Shown here one piece after another: positions 8,722 to 18,322 of a stretch of 64,000 nucleotides of DNA. The notes under the pieces were generated by a model. That model was not told where the DNA came from. It saw only the letters and a list, made by a program, of their open reading frames with translations, and did not search any database. This DNA comes from Streptomyces sp. KL109B (GTDB taxonomy: Bacteria; Actinomycetota; Actinomycetes; Streptomycetales; Streptomycetaceae): assembly GCF_030766935.1 (NCBI RefSeq), contig NZ_JASERL010000001.1, positions 1,116,001-1,180,000 on the forward strand, given 5' to 3'. How positions within the stretch are numbered: position 1 is the stretch's first letter; each line of letters starts with the position of its first letter. Both the position numbers and the translations under genes were made by a program.

Positions 8722-8973
8722 AGGGCCCTTCTGACGGATCTTGCCGGAGTCGCGGGGTCTGGCACGCACTCCCCCAAGCTCTTAAGGAGCAGGGGGTACC
8801 CCCCTCGGCGTTGTCGTCGGTTGCCAACTCCCCCACCCTCGAACCGCGCTTCGCGACGGCTCGGGCGGGAGGTGCCCCCTCGCGTTGACGCCCTACTCCG
8901 CCTTGCATCTGCACGCTCGCGGAACCGAACGACGCGGCCTCCCGCGTCCAGCCTGATCCGTCAGAAGGGCCCT
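8722..8973. mobile_element. 252-bp MITE-like element with perfect 19-bp inverted ends
   Basis: The ends AGGGCCCTTCTGACGGATC (8722-8740) and its exact reverse complement (8955-8973) flank about 214 bases with no credible gene. The interior carries two copies of a smaller Streptomyces-style repeat: CTCCCCCAAGCTCT...AGCAGGGGGTACCCCC at about 8769-8802, and a diverged copy near 8829-8880. No clear target duplication is visible. The right end runs into the stop codon (8972-8974) of the downstream minus-strand gene. Lack of a transposase and the paired ends suggest a non-autonomous element or large repeat unit. Confidence 0.6.
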
Positions 8974-9886
8974 AGTCGTTCGTGTCGTCCGGGAAGCTCG
9001 CGAAGTATGTGGCCGCCATGTCCTGTGCTCCGCGGCCCTGTTCGGACGCGCGGTGGAAGCGGTCGCGGGCGGCCGACACGGCGTCGACGCGGACGCCCGC
9101 GCGTTCGGCCGCTTCGAGGACCAGGCCCGCGTCCTTCGCCGCGTTGTCCACGGAGAAGCTCGGCGTGTAGTCGCCGCCGCGGATGGCGGCGGACTTGGTC
9201 TGGAAGTAACCGCTGTCCAGCGGGCCGCCGGTGACGGCGGCCACCAGGTCGTCCGCGTCGACGCCGAGGCCGTGGGCCAGCGCGAGGGCCTCGCCGACGC
9301 CCGTGGTCAGGGCGATCACCCAGGAGTTGAGGGCGAGCTTGAGGCGGCTCGCCGGGCCCGGCCTGCCGTCGCCGACCCACTGGGTGCGGGAGCCGATGGC
9401 GTCGAACAGCGGTTGGGCGATCGCGCGCGTGGTGTCGGCACCGGCCGCGAGCACGGTCAACGTGCCCTGCTCGGCGGGCTGCCGCGTGCCGAGCACAGGC
9501 GCGTCGACGAGGAGCAGCCCGGCGCGGGCCGCGTGCTCGGCGAGCTCGTCGATGCCCTCGCCCACGGTTCCGGACTGCACCCACACGGTGCCGGGCTTCG
9601 GGGTCGCCTCCCGGACGACGTCCAGCGTGCGCGGCCCGTCGGGCAGCACGGTCACGACGACATCGGCGTCCCGGACCGCGTCGGACGCGCTGTCCGCGAC
9701 CGTCACGCCGTCCGCGGCCAGCGGTTCGGCCTTCGTACGGGTCCGGTTCCAGGCCCGTACGGGAAAGCCCGCGCGGGCCAGATTGCGGGCCATCGGCGCG
9801 CCCATGGTCCCGGTGCCGAGCACGGCGACGACGGGGCGGGCGGCGGACGGGTCGGCGGGGTCGGTGAGGCCGGTGGTGCTGGTCAT
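8972..9886 (-). CDS. NAD(P)-binding 3-hydroxyisobutyrate dehydrogenase-family oxidoreductase
   Basis: A 304-residue beta-hydroxyacid dehydrogenase. The Rossmann nucleotide loop is VLGTGTMGAPMARNL (~22-36). It is followed by the substrate-binding region and SRLKLALNSWVIA, where the lysine matches the catalytic Lys of the family (K-x3-N pattern). The ATG at 9886 has AGGGAG upstream. The final codons and TAG stop coincide with the right end of the inverted-repeat element, so the native C-terminus may have been altered slightly. Upstream in the same direction lies an ATP-grasp gene about 60 bases away, which could be co-transcribed. The substrate is unknown. Confidence 0.82.
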   Translation of the reverse strand: MTSTTGLTDPADPSAARPVVAVLGTGTMGAPMARNLARAGFPVRAWNRTRTKAEPLAADGVTVADSASDAVRDADVVVTVLPDGPRTLDVVREATPKPGTVWVQSGTVGEGIDELAEHAARAGLLLVDAPVLGTRQPAEQGTLTVLAAGADTTRAIAQPLFDAIGSRTQWVGDGRPGPASRLKLALNSWVIALTTGVGEALALAHGLGVDADDLVAAVTGGPLDSGYFQTKSAAIRGGDYTPSFSVDNAAKDAGLVLEAAERAGVRVDAVSAARDRFHRASEQGRGAQDMAATYFASFPDDTND

Positions 9887-9946
9887 GTGCGAACTCCCTG
9901 CGTGGGGTGGGTCGTCCGAGGGGGCGGTCTCTTCCTCAGACGCTCC

Positions 9947-10771
9947 TCAGACGCTAGCTCGGACCGACGCCGCCATCGCCGCCACGAACGCCTCCCGTAC
10001 CGCCTCGTCGACCAGGTCGAGCGAGAGGTACGGGTTGAGGTCCTCCAGCTCTACGAGGAGCAGTTCGCCGTCGGGGGCGCGGCAGGCGTCGACGCGCTGG
10101 ATGCCGTGCGGGAGGGTGTTCCACTCGACGAAGGTGCGGGCGAAGTCGCGGTCCGCGGCGGTGGGTTCGTAGGGGCGCAGCTCCCAGCGGCGCGCGGGAT
10201 CGGGCGCGTACAAGGCGTACATCAGCTGGTCGTCGACGAAATAGAACGAGACCTCGTACTGGAAGTCGACGCGCGGCTGGACCAGCAGATCGCCGTCTCC
10301 GTAGGGGAGTGCGGCGAGGTCGGCGGCCGGTACGAAGCGCAGGCCCACCGAGTCCGCGCCCAGCTTCGGCTTCGCCACGTACGTGTCGGCCTTCGGCAGC
10401 CGGTCCAGGTCAGCGGCCCGGTCGACCGTCGGGATGACCGGGTGGCCGGCCGCGGTCAGGTCCAGGAGGTACTGCTTGCCCGCCATGTCGGCGCGGCCGG
10501 TCAGCGGGTTGTAGACGTTCGTGCCGCGCGCCAGGGCCTGCGTACGGAACGCGTCGTACGCCTCCTGGTAGCCGAGCACCGGTCCGCTGTTGCGGACCAC
10601 GACGGCGTCGAAGCCGTCCATGAGCGCGGCGGCGTCGAGGGGGTGGCACAGGGCGAGGTCGAAGGCGGAGCGCAGCCGGGACGTGAGGTGGATGTCCTCG
10701 TCGCAGTAGCGGCGGCCACGGGCCTCGTACGCGAGATCGGAGACGTAGAGGACGCGGGGGCGGCGGGACAT
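9947..10771 (-). CDS. ATP-grasp superfamily protein
   Basis: A 274-residue protein with the order expected of ATP-grasp ligases. An N-terminal alpha/beta domain (RPRVLYVSDLAYEARGRRYCDEDI) is followed by NPLTGRADMAGKQYLLDL, a TYVAKPKLGADSVGL lysine strand, and a late ELLLVELEDLNPYLSLDLVDE metal-binding strand (E-x-N pattern). These are the elements that bind ATP and Mg2+ to activate a carboxylate. CAGGAG precedes ATG 10771. Similar proteins sit near sodN in other Streptomyces as far as I recall. The acceptor amine or acid is unknown, so no ligase name is given. Confidence 0.7.
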   Translation of the reverse strand: MSRRPRVLYVSDLAYEARGRRYCDEDIHLTSRLRSAFDLALCHPLDAAALMDGFDAVVVRNSGPVLGYQEAYDAFRTQALARGTNVYNPLTGRADMAGKQYLLDLTAAGHPVIPTVDRAADLDRLPKADTYVAKPKLGADSVGLRFVPAADLAALPYGDGDLLVQPRVDFQYEVSFYFVDDQLMYALYAPDPARRWELRPYEPTAADRDFARTFVEWNTLPHGIQRVDACRAPDGELLLVELEDLNPYLSLDLVDEAVREAFVAAMAASVRASV

Positions 10772-10811
10772 GGACGTGCTCCTGGAGTCCTGGGCGATGC
10801 GGGTACGAGCG

Positions 10812-10859
10812 CCGAAGGGGCCCGGCCGGGCGCGGTGTGCGCTCGGCCGGGCCCCTCGG
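10812..10859 (-). terminator. Strong hairpin terminator downstream of sodN
   Basis: Arms of about 16 bases, CCGAAGGGGCCCGGCCG against CGGCCGGGCCCCTCGG with one mismatch, enclose a ~15-base loop. It lies between the sodN stop and the ATP-grasp start, both on the minus strand, so it should end the abundant sodN message. There is no long T-run, as is usual in Streptomyces. Confidence 0.7.
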
Positions 10860-10920
10860 GGAGTTCACGGACCCGCGGAGGTGCACCGTCCGCCGGTCGC
10901 AGGTGTGAACAGGGCCTGGG

Positions 10921-11316
10921 TCAGGCCTTCTTGGTCTCCCAGAAGATCTTGTCGATCTGGGCGATGTAGTCGAGCGCCTTCTGGCCCGTGGCCGGGTCCG
11001 ACGAGCCCTTGGCGGCCGAGAGGGCCTTCAGGGTGTCGTTGACCAGCTGGTGCAGCTCCGGGTACTTCTCGAAGTGCGGGGGCTTGAAGTAGTCGCTCCA
11101 CAGCACCGAGACGTGGTGCTTGGCGAGCTCGGCGCGCTGCTCCTTGATGCCGATGGCACGCGTCTGGAACTGCGGGTCGTCGTTGCCGGCCATCTTCTCC
11201 TGGACGGCCTTGACCGACTCGGCCTCGATACGGGCCTGGGCCGGGTCGTACACGCCGCAGGGGAGGTCGCAGTGAGCGCTGGCCTTCACCTTGGGGGCGA
11301 ACAGGCGGGAAAGCAT
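10921..11316 (-). CDS. sodN: Nickel-containing superoxide dismutase precursor
   Basis: A 131-residue precursor of NiSOD, the cytoplasmic enzyme that dismutates superoxide in Streptomyces. A 14-residue leader (MLSRLFAPKVKASA) precedes the nickel hook HCDLPCGVYDP. After cleavage H1, C2 and C6 become the Ni ligands, and Y9 gates the site. The mature length of 117 residues is exact for the family, with WSDYFKPPHFEKYPELHQ in the helical bundle. ATG 11316 has AGGAAGGA upstream. The protease for leader removal (sodX) is divergently encoded about 200 bases away. Nickel-dependent control via Nur is known for the family, but no clear Nur box was recognised in the intergenic region. Confidence 0.96.
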   Translation of the reverse strand: MLSRLFAPKVKASAHCDLPCGVYDPAQARIEAESVKAVQEKMAGNDDPQFQTRAIGIKEQRAELAKHHVSVLWSDYFKPPHFEKYPELHQLVNDTLKALSAAKGSSDPATGQKALDYIAQIDKIFWETKKA

Positions 11317-11517
11317 CTAGCTGTTCCTTCCTCGTGATCGTCTTCTCGGGTGCGACATTACTCCGTGCGGGACGGGTTTTCTCGGGTGCCCCCGGCGGCT
11401 TAGGACAAAAGTCCGGGGTGAGACCCAGACCCGTACGTCTGGTGGAGGATGGGACCGTAAGGGGCACCGGGCCTGCGGGCCGGCGGGAGCAGCGGTGGGA
11501 ACCGGGGAGGTTTTCTG

Positions 11518-11961
11518 ATGCCCGAGGCGATCGAGGAGATGCGCGAGGCGAAGGTGCCGTTTCAGATCATTGAGGTGGAGGGGCCGTCGATGGTCCCGAC
11601 GCTCTACCCCGGTGACTGGATGCTGGTGCAGCACGGCGCGCGGGTACGGGCGGGCGATGTCGTCGTCCTGCGCCATCCCTTCCAGCAGGACCTGCTGGTG
11701 GTGAAGCGGATCGCCGAGCGGCGCGAGGGCGGCTGGTGGGTGCTCGGCGACAACCCGGGCGCCGGGGGCGACAGCACGGTGTACGGGGTGGTGCCGGACG
11801 AGCTGGTGCTCGCCAAGGTGCGCGGCCGGCTGCGGCGTCGTAGGCCGTGGGCGGAGGGGGAGGGTCAGCGTTCGGTGGGGGCCGTGCTGTCCTGGGTCTT
11901 CTCTGCGGTACGTCCCGTGCTCTCGGACCGGTCGGCCTCCAGGCGCTTGCGGGCGCGGTAG
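11518..11961 (+). CDS. sodX: Nickel-type superoxide dismutase maturation protease
   Basis: A 147-residue S26/S24-type Ser-Lys peptidase that removes the SodN leader so the N-terminal His can bind nickel. The catalytic serine is S24 in EGPSMVPTLYPGD, the general base is K63 in LLVVKRI, and GDNP follows at 77-80, all in signal-peptidase order. There is no membrane anchor at the N-terminus, consistent with a cytosolic substrate. GGGGAGG lies before ATG 11518. The last 97 bases overlap, antisense, the 3' end of the convergent CGNR gene, so the SodX tail and the CGNR tail are encoded by opposite strands of the same DNA. Confidence 0.93.
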   Translation: MPEAIEEMREAKVPFQIIEVEGPSMVPTLYPGDWMLVQHGARVRAGDVVVLRHPFQQDLLVVKRIAERREGGWWVLGDNPGAGGDSTVYGVVPDELVLAKVRGRLRRRRPWAEGEGQRSVGAVLSWVFSAVRPVLSDRSASRRLRAR

Positions 11962-12494
11962 GCGGCGACGTTGGCGCGGGTCGCGCAGCGGTCCGAGCAG
12001 TAGCGCCGTGAGCGGTTCGTGGACGTGTCCAGGTAGGCGTTGCGGCAGGGCGTCGCCTCGCACAGGCCGAGGCGGTCGACGCCGTACTCGGTGAGGTGGA
12101 AGGCGAGGCCCATCGCGGCGATGGCGGCGTATCCCGCCGTCGCGTTCGACGGGTGGTCGGCGAGGTGCAGGTGCCACAGTGGGCGGCCGTCGTCGTCGCG
12201 ATGGTTGTGGCCGGAGATCTGCGGGCTCACGGGGAATTCGAGGAGGAGTGAGTTCAGGAGGTTCACCGAGAGTTCCTCGTCGCCCCCGTCGGCGGCCTCG
12301 AACACCGCGCGCAGCCGCCCTCGTACGCCCCTGAAGCGGGTCAGGTCGGCCTCCGTGGCGCGGCGGGCCGCCTCCTGGTTGGCGCCGAAGAGCTCGCGCA
12401 CCGCCTCCACCGAGGTCAGGGAGTCCTTGCCGCGGACCGGCTCCTCGGTGTTGACGAGGCGCACGGCGTAGTCCGAGTAATAGGCCAGTTCCAC
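11865..12494 (-). CDS. CGNR zinc-finger (ABATE-domain) protein
   Basis: A 209-residue putative stress-responsive regulator. Residues 1-~145 form the ABATE region (ELAYYSDYAVRLVNTEEP, then LRAVFEAADGGDEEL). The end holds the zinc finger LGLCEATPCRNAYLDTSTNRSRRYCSDRCATRANVAAYRARKR, a diverged CGNR motif with four Cys. The family is thought to bind DNA through this finger. GTG 12494 follows AAGGACTACAA. The C-terminal ~30 residues, beyond the finger, are encoded opposite the sodX 3' end. The target is not known. Confidence 0.82.
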   Translation of the reverse strand: MELAYYSDYAVRLVNTEEPVRGKDSLTSVEAVRELFGANQEAARRATEADLTRFRGVRGRLRAVFEAADGGDEELSVNLLNSLLLEFPVSPQISGHNHRDDDGRPLWHLHLADHPSNATAGYAAIAAMGLAFHLTEYGVDRLGLCEATPCRNAYLDTSTNRSRRYCSDRCATRANVAAYRARKRLEADRSESTGRTAEKTQDSTAPTER

Positions 12495-12578
12495 TTGTAG
12501 TCCTTACCGGGGCGCTCTATCGTCGTGGCGAGCGAGGGTAATACTCGCTTATGGGTTCAGGGTATTACGGGAGGATGC

Positions 12579-13349
12579 ATGTCCGAGACCGTCGCCAACA
12601 CTCGTACCACCGACTGGCGGGCCTGGCAGGAGAGCTGGGACCGGCAGCAGGAGTGGTACATGCCGGACCGCGAGGAGCGGTTCCGGGTGATGCTCGACAT
12701 GGTGGAGGCCTTTGTCGGGCCGGCGCCGCGGGTGCTCGATCTGGCGTGTGGCACGGGGAGTATCACGGACCGGCTGCTGAAGCGGTTCCCCGGTGCCACC
12801 AGTGTGGGGGTCGATCTCGATCCGGCGTTGCTGGCCATCGCGCGGGGGACGTTCGAGGGGGATGGGCGGGTCGAGTTCGTCGCCGCTGATCTCATGGATG
12901 CGCGGTGGACCGAGGCGCTGCCGTACGACTCGTACGATGCCGTGCTCACCGCCACCGCCCTGCACTGGTTGCACTCCGAACCCCTCGCGACGCTCTACGG
13001 TCAGGTCGCCGGGCTCGTCCGGGACGGCGGCGTCTTCATGAACGCGGACCACATGATCGACCAGACGACGCCGCGGATCAATGCGGCGGAGCGGGCGCTG
13101 CGGCATGAGCGGATGGGCGCCGCCAAGGGGGCCGGTGCGGTGGATTGGGCGGAGTGGTGGCGGGTGGCCGGGGAGGATCCGGTGCTGGCGGGGCCTACGG
13201 CGCGGCGGTTCGAGATCTTTGGGGAGCATGCGGATGGGGATGCGCCGTCGGTGGCGTGGCACGGGTCCGCGTTGCGGGGAGCCGGGTTCGGGGAGGCGCG
13301 AGCCGTGTGGTGTTCGCCGTCCGATGCGATGGTGCTTGCCGTGAAGTGA
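12579..13349 (+). CDS. Class I SAM-dependent methyltransferase
   Basis: A 256-residue methyltransferase. The SAM-binding motif I is RVLDLACGTGSITDRLL (~residues 51-67), motif II ends in VGVDLDPALLAIAR, and motif post-I/IV is DAVLTATALHWLH. This is close to small-molecule methyltransferases of the Methyltransf_11/25 type. GGGAGG stands close before ATG 12579. The distal third shifts to G/T-ending codons, like the prenyl synthase and lon 3' ends. It is followed by a repeat array and converges on the ABC transporter operon. The substrate is unknown. Confidence 0.82.
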   Translation: MSETVANTRTTDWRAWQESWDRQQEWYMPDREERFRVMLDMVEAFVGPAPRVLDLACGTGSITDRLLKRFPGATSVGVDLDPALLAIARGTFEGDGRVEFVAADLMDARWTEALPYDSYDAVLTATALHWLHSEPLATLYGQVAGLVRDGGVFMNADHMIDQTTPRINAAERALRHERMGAAKGAGAVDWAEWWRVAGEDPVLAGPTARRFEIFGEHADGDAPSVAWHGSALRGAGFGEARAVWCSPSDAMVLAVK

Positions 13350-13398
13350 GCCCCCGCGGCGACGGCGTTGCGGTCTCGGGGCGCTGCCCCGGACCCCG

Positions 13399-13517
13399 CT
13401 GCTCAAGCGCCGCAGGGGCTTGAAAAGAACTGCTCAATCGCCGCAGGGGCTTGAAAAGAACTGCTCAATCGCCGCAGGGGCTTGAAAAGAACTGCTCAAG
13501 CGCCGCAGGGGCTTGAA
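13399..13517 (+). repeat. 31-bp tandem repeat, 3.8 copies
   Basis: Units of 31 bp (CTGCTCAAGCGCCGCAGGGG then CTTGAAAAGAA) run head to tail from 13399, 13430, 13461 and 13492 (last one partial). Only the AAGC/AATC position varies. The unit is the right part of the genome-wide GC repeat found at 45.7, 49.1, 54.9, 56.1 and 61.8 kb. A CGGGGC-type stem part precedes the array. It lies between convergent genes. Confidence 0.85.
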
Positions 13518-13545
13518 TGTGCGCAGTTGGGCGTGAAGGTTCCGG

Positions 13546-14313
13546 TTACAGGACCTTCGACAGGAAGGACTGGGTGCGTTCCTGTTGGGGGTTGGTGAGG
13601 ACTTCTCTTGGGTCGCCGGATTCGACGACCACGCCGTCGTCCATGAAGACCAGGCTGTCGCCGACCTCGCGGGCGAAGCCCATCTCGTGGGTGACGACGA
13701 CCATCGTCATGCCGGACTGGGCGAGGTCGCGCATGACGTCGAGGACCTCGCCGACCAACTCCGGGTCGAGCGCGGACGTCGGCTCGTCGAAGAGCATCAG
13801 CTTCGGTTCCATCGCGAGCGCGCGGGCGATCGCGACGCGCTGCTGCTGGCCGCCGGAGAGCTGCGAGGGGTAGTTGTTCGCCTTGTCGGCGAGGCCGACG
13901 CGGTCGAGGAGTTCCTGGGCCTGAGTGCGGGCCTCGGACTTCGACCGCTTCTTGACCTGGACCGGGGCCTCCATGACGTTCTCGAGGGCCGTCATGTGCG
14001 GGAAGAGGTTGAAGCGCTGGAACACCATGCCGATGTCGCGGCGCTGCATCGAGACCTCCCGGTCCCGCAGTTCGTACAGCTTGTCGCCCTGCTGCCGGTA
14101 GCCGACCAGGTTCCCGTCGACGTAGAGCCGCCCGGCGTTGATCTTCTCCAGGTGGTTGATGCAGCGCAGGAAGGTCGACTTGCCGGAGCCGGAGGGGCCG
14201 ATGAGGCAGAACACCTCGCCCTGCTTGACCTCCAGGTCGATGCCCTTGAGGACCTGCACGTGACCGAAGGACTTGTGGACCTGTTCGGCCTTGACCATGG
14301 CGGACTCGGTCAT
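13546..14313 (-). CDS. Polar amino-acid ABC transporter, ATP-binding protein
   Basis: A 255-residue ABC ATPase of the GlnQ/HisP type, energising uptake of a polar amino acid. Walker [10 protein letters not shown] is at ~39-47, the Q-loop is in [12 protein letters not shown], the signature is LSGGQQQR, Walker B is [12 protein letters not shown], and the switch His is in [10 protein letters not shown]. It is the last of three genes on the minus strand (binding protein, permease, ATPase), and its start ATG overlaps the permease stop (ATGA). The ligand is unknown; by family it would be glutamate, glutamine or a basic amino acid. Confidence 0.93.
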   Translation of the reverse strand: MTESAMVKAEQVHKSFGHVQVLKGIDLEVKQGEVFCLIGPSGSGKSTFLRCINHLEKINAGRLYVDGNLVGYRQQGDKLYELRDREVSMQRRDIGMVFQRFNLFPHMTALENVMEAPVQVKKRSKSEARTQAQELLDRVGLADKANNYPSQLSGGQQQRVAIARALAMEPKLMLFDEPTSALDPELVGEVLDVMRDLAQSGMTMVVVTHEMGFAREVGDSLVFMDDGVVVESGDPREVLTNPQQERTQSFLSKVL

Positions 14314-15257
14314 CCCAGGGCTCCCTTCGGGCGGCGCACGGAGAAGACGCTGGAGCGCAGCTTCTGCCAGGGCGTGAGCGGCAGTTGGCGGCTGGAGCCG
14401 CGGGCGTAGTACCGCTCGATGTAGTACTGGCCGACGCTGAGGACCGAGGTCATGATCAGGTACCAGGCGGCCGCGAGGAAGTAGAGCTCCACCGGGGAAC
14501 CGGACTGCTGGCCGATGTCCTGCGCGACCCGGAACAACTCGTTGAACTGCACCATGGAGACGAGCGAGGTCGTCTTCAGCATGTTGATGACCTCGTTGCC
14601 CGTGGGCGGCACGATGACGCGCATCGCCTGCGGGATGATCACGCGGCGCAGCGTCTTGCCGTGGCTCATGCCGAGCGCGTGCGAGGCCTCCGACTGGCCC
14701 TCGTCGACCGAGAGCAGACCGGCGCGGCAGATCTCCGCCATGTACGCGGCCTCGTTGAGGCCGAAGCCGAGCAGCGCCGTCAGGAACGGCGTCATGAAGG
14801 ACGACCAGTAGTCCTTGTAGATCGGCCCGAGGTTGATGTACTCGAAGACCAGGCCCAGGTTGAACCAGATGAACAGCTGGACCAGGACCGGGGTGCCGCG
14901 GAAGAACCAGATGTAGAACCAGGCGATGGAGCTGGTCACCGGGTTCTTCGAGAGGCGCATGACGGCGAGCAGGATGCCGCCGGCGATGCCGATCACCATC
15001 GCGAGGACGGTGAGGAGCAGCGTCTTCAGGGCGCCGGTGACGACCCGGTCGTCGAAGAAGAAGTCCGGGATGGTGCCCCAGCTGATGTCGCCCTGGGCGA
15101 ACGCGTACACGAGCAGGGCGAGCAGGGCGACGGCGACGAAGGCCGCGAGGTACCGCCCGTAGTGCCGCACCGGGATCGCCTTGATGGCGGTCGGCGCGGT
15201 CGCGGGCGGCGGCGTGTCCTGGGGGCCGCCGCCCGTCTTGGCTATGTCAGGAGACAC
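14310..15257 (-). CDS. Polar amino-acid ABC transporter, permease
   Basis: A 315-residue inner-membrane permease of the HisM/GlnP type. A proline-rich cytoplasmic lead (~35 residues) is followed by about six hydrophobic segments. The EAA loop that docks the ATPase is [30 protein letters not shown] single permease gene implies a homodimer. The start is GTG 15257. It overlaps the ATPase gene by four bases and lies 105 bases after the binding-protein stop. Confidence 0.92.
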   Translation of the reverse strand: MSPDIAKTGGGPQDTPPPATAPTAIKAIPVRHYGRYLAAFVAVALLALLVYAFAQGDISWGTIPDFFFDDRVVTGALKTLLLTVLAMVIGIAGGILLAVMRLSKNPVTSSIAWFYIWFFRGTPVLVQLFIWFNLGLVFEYINLGPIYKDYWSSFMTPFLTALLGFGLNEAAYMAEICRAGLLSVDEGQSEASHALGMSHGKTLRRVIIPQAMRVIVPPTGNEVINMLKTTSLVSMVQFNELFRVAQDIGQQSGSPVELYFLAAAWYLIMTSVLSVGQYYIERYYARGSSRQLPLTPWQKLRSSVFSVRRPKGALG

Positions 15258-15362
15258 GGATGTTGCCTTTCACGACGTCGCGGCCGGCCGTGGCGGGCGC
15301 CACGGCCGGGTGCCGCGCGGTCAATGACGTGGAGCGTGCGGTCAACGACCGGGTGCGCGTGG

Positions 15363-16319
15363 TTACTTGCCGCCGTTGATGACGGCCGACTTCACGGCGC
15401 CGTCCTCGACGCCCCACTTCGAGATGACCTTGTCGTACTCGCCGTTCTTGATGATCGCGTCCATCGCGGCCTTGACGGCCTCGCGCAGCTGCTTCTGGTC
15501 CTTGGAGACCGCGATGCCGTACGGGGCGGCCTCGACCTGGTCGCCGACCATCTGGAAGGCCTTGCCGCCGCCCGCGGTCTTCACCGCGTACGCGGCGACC
15601 GGGAAGTCGGAGGAGCCGGCGTCCGCGCCGCCGGAGCGCAGCCGGGTCTGGGCCTGCTGGTCGTCGTCGAAGGCCTGGATGCCGAGCTTGCCGCCCTTGC
15701 ACTTCTTGGCCTGCGACTTGGCGAGGTCGTGGGAGACCGTGCCGCGCTGCACGACGATCTTCTTGCCGCACAGGTCGTCCCAGGTCTTGATGCCCTGGGT
15801 CTTGCCCTTCGGGGTGTAGATCGAGACGCCCGCGTTGAAGTAGTCGATGAAGTCGACGCCCTCGCCGACCTTCTTGCCGGTGTCGGAGTCGACGCCGTTC
15901 TGGCGGTCCTTGGTGTCGGTCATGGCCGACATGGCCAGGTCGTAGCGGTTCGACTTGAGGCCCGTGACCAGGGTGTCGAACGTGCCGTTCTGGAACTCGA
16001 ACTTCACGCCGAGCTGCTTGCCCATGGCCTTCGCGAGGTCGGGGTCGATGCCGATCGCGTTGCCGGACTTGTCCTTGAACTCGACGGGCGCGTACGCGAT
16101 GTCCGAACCGACGCGGATGACGCCCTTGTCGCGGATCTCCTTGGGGAGCTTGTCCGCGAGCGGCGCGGACTTCGAGCCGCCGGCCTTGCCGGAGTCGTCC
16201 TTGGTCTGGTCACCGCAGCCGGTCAGCAGCAGGGTGCCGGCGACCGCGATCGCGCCGACCGCGGCTATCCGGGACTTCGCGGACTTCGCGGTCGTGCGCT
16301 GGGTGGTGCTTGCGGTCAT
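15363..16319 (-). CDS. Amino-acid ABC transporter substrate-binding lipoprotein
   Basis: A 318-residue extracytoplasmic SBP_bac_3 protein. The signal peptide ends in the lipobox LLLTGC (C35), so the mature protein is membrane-anchored by lipid. The family core is visible: GVIRVGSDIAYAPVEFKD near the start, GIDPDLAKAMGKQLGVKFEF, and DLAMSAMTDTKDRQ. GGAGG is nine bases from ATG 16319; an upstream in-frame ATG at 16409 lacks this. It is first in the transporter operon and divergent from malic enzyme. Confidence 0.93.
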   Translation of the reverse strand: MTASTTQRTTAKSAKSRIAAVGAIAVAGTLLLTGCGDQTKDDSGKAGGSKSAPLADKLPKEIRDKGVIRVGSDIAYAPVEFKDKSGNAIGIDPDLAKAMGKQLGVKFEFQNGTFDTLVTGLKSNRYDLAMSAMTDTKDRQNGVDSDTGKKVGEGVDFIDYFNAGVSIYTPKGKTQGIKTWDDLCGKKIVVQRGTVSHDLAKSQAKKCKGGKLGIQAFDDDQQAQTRLRSGGADAGSSDFPVAAYAVKTAGGGKAFQMVGDQVEAAPYGIAVSKDQKQLREAVKAAMDAIIKNGEYDKVISKWGVEDGAVKSAVINGGK

Positions 16320-16885
16320 GGTTGGTTCCTCCGGCCGGGTGTGGGAGTTGCCGTGCTGGTCGCATGGGCACACACCTTCGGGTGTCGCGACCTCGTGTGA
16401 TGACGGCATCTTGCCATTCGGACTCGCCCGTTCAGGAGGTCAGCCATGTCAAAATCGGATAACGGGTGAACCAAGAACGCCAACGGCCGGGCACATCACG
16501 GTGCATGGGGGCCACATCTTCTGCGGGTCCGGTCGCCGACGGCCGAAGATTCTCCGGCCGACTGTCCGCCGTCTCACGATTCGGGCGGAGTTCCGTTGCT
16601 TTGGGAGGCCGACTTGAGGACTTGTCCAGATATTCGGCTATGAGTCATGTCACCGGGGCGTGATCGATCACGGGTGGGCTCGTGCCCGGCACCGTCCGTC
16701 AGGTAAGAAGGATCCTTACACCCCTCATCCGGGGCTCAGGGCGCGCGTGCGGCGCGCCCGTCGTGTTCGTGCCGGTGGGCGGCCCCACAACGGGACCGTC
16801 CGGTACGCGCACGGTGCCCGCCCGTTCCTCAATCAGGGACGGAACCACCCTCAACCTGTGCAACATGACTTAAGGGGTCAGAAAA
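16320..16885. other. Intergenic promoter region between transporter operon and malic enzyme
   Basis: This 566-base gap separates two divergent transcription units and must hold both promoters. It contains the near-palindrome GTAAGAAGGATCCTTAC around 16703-16719. AT content is higher at 16420-16470. I see no convincing ORF, tRNA or riboswitch, and I do not assign -35/-10 boxes. Confidence 0.5.
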
Positions 16886-18100
<1,215 letters not shown>

Positions 18101-18137
18101 GCCGTAGGCCGTAGGTCGGTCAGGTTCGTTCGGTGGA

Positions 18138-18159
18138 GGCCCCGCTTCGGCGGGGCCTT
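18138..18159 (+). terminator. Malic-enzyme transcription terminator
   Basis: A perfect 8-bp stem GGCCCCGC-TTCG-GCGGGGCC with the stable TTCG tetraloop, followed by TT, begins 38 bases after the malic-enzyme stop. Confidence 0.85.
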
Positions 18160-18180
18160 CGTCGTGGGCGGGGGCTCGTC

Positions 18181-18260
18181 GTGCGTGGGCGGGTCCCGTC
18201 GTGCGCGAGCGGGCCCCGTCGTGCGTGGGCGGGTCTCGTCGTGCGTGGGCGGGTCTCGTC
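18181..18260 (+). repeat. 20-bp tandem repeat, four copies
   Basis: Four consecutive 20-base units (consensus GTGCGTGGGCGGGTCTCGTC) start at 18181, 18201, 18221 and 18241; the second has four changes and the last two are identical. They lie between the malic-enzyme terminator and the start of the dehydrogenase gene. There is no spacer, so it is not a CRISPR. Confidence 0.85.
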
Positions 18261-18322
18261 GTAACTGGGGTCACAGTGTTGCGCGGTTCCCCGGCTTGAT
18301 CGCGGCGCCTATCGTCAAGGTC

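Noticed and set aside
11317..11517. Nur (nickel regulator) box between sodN and sodX
   Set aside because: No TTGCAA-type inverted repeat could be found; only weak palindromes.
13399..13517. Possible CRISPR array
   Set aside because: Repeat units are directly adjacent without spacers, and no cas genes are present.
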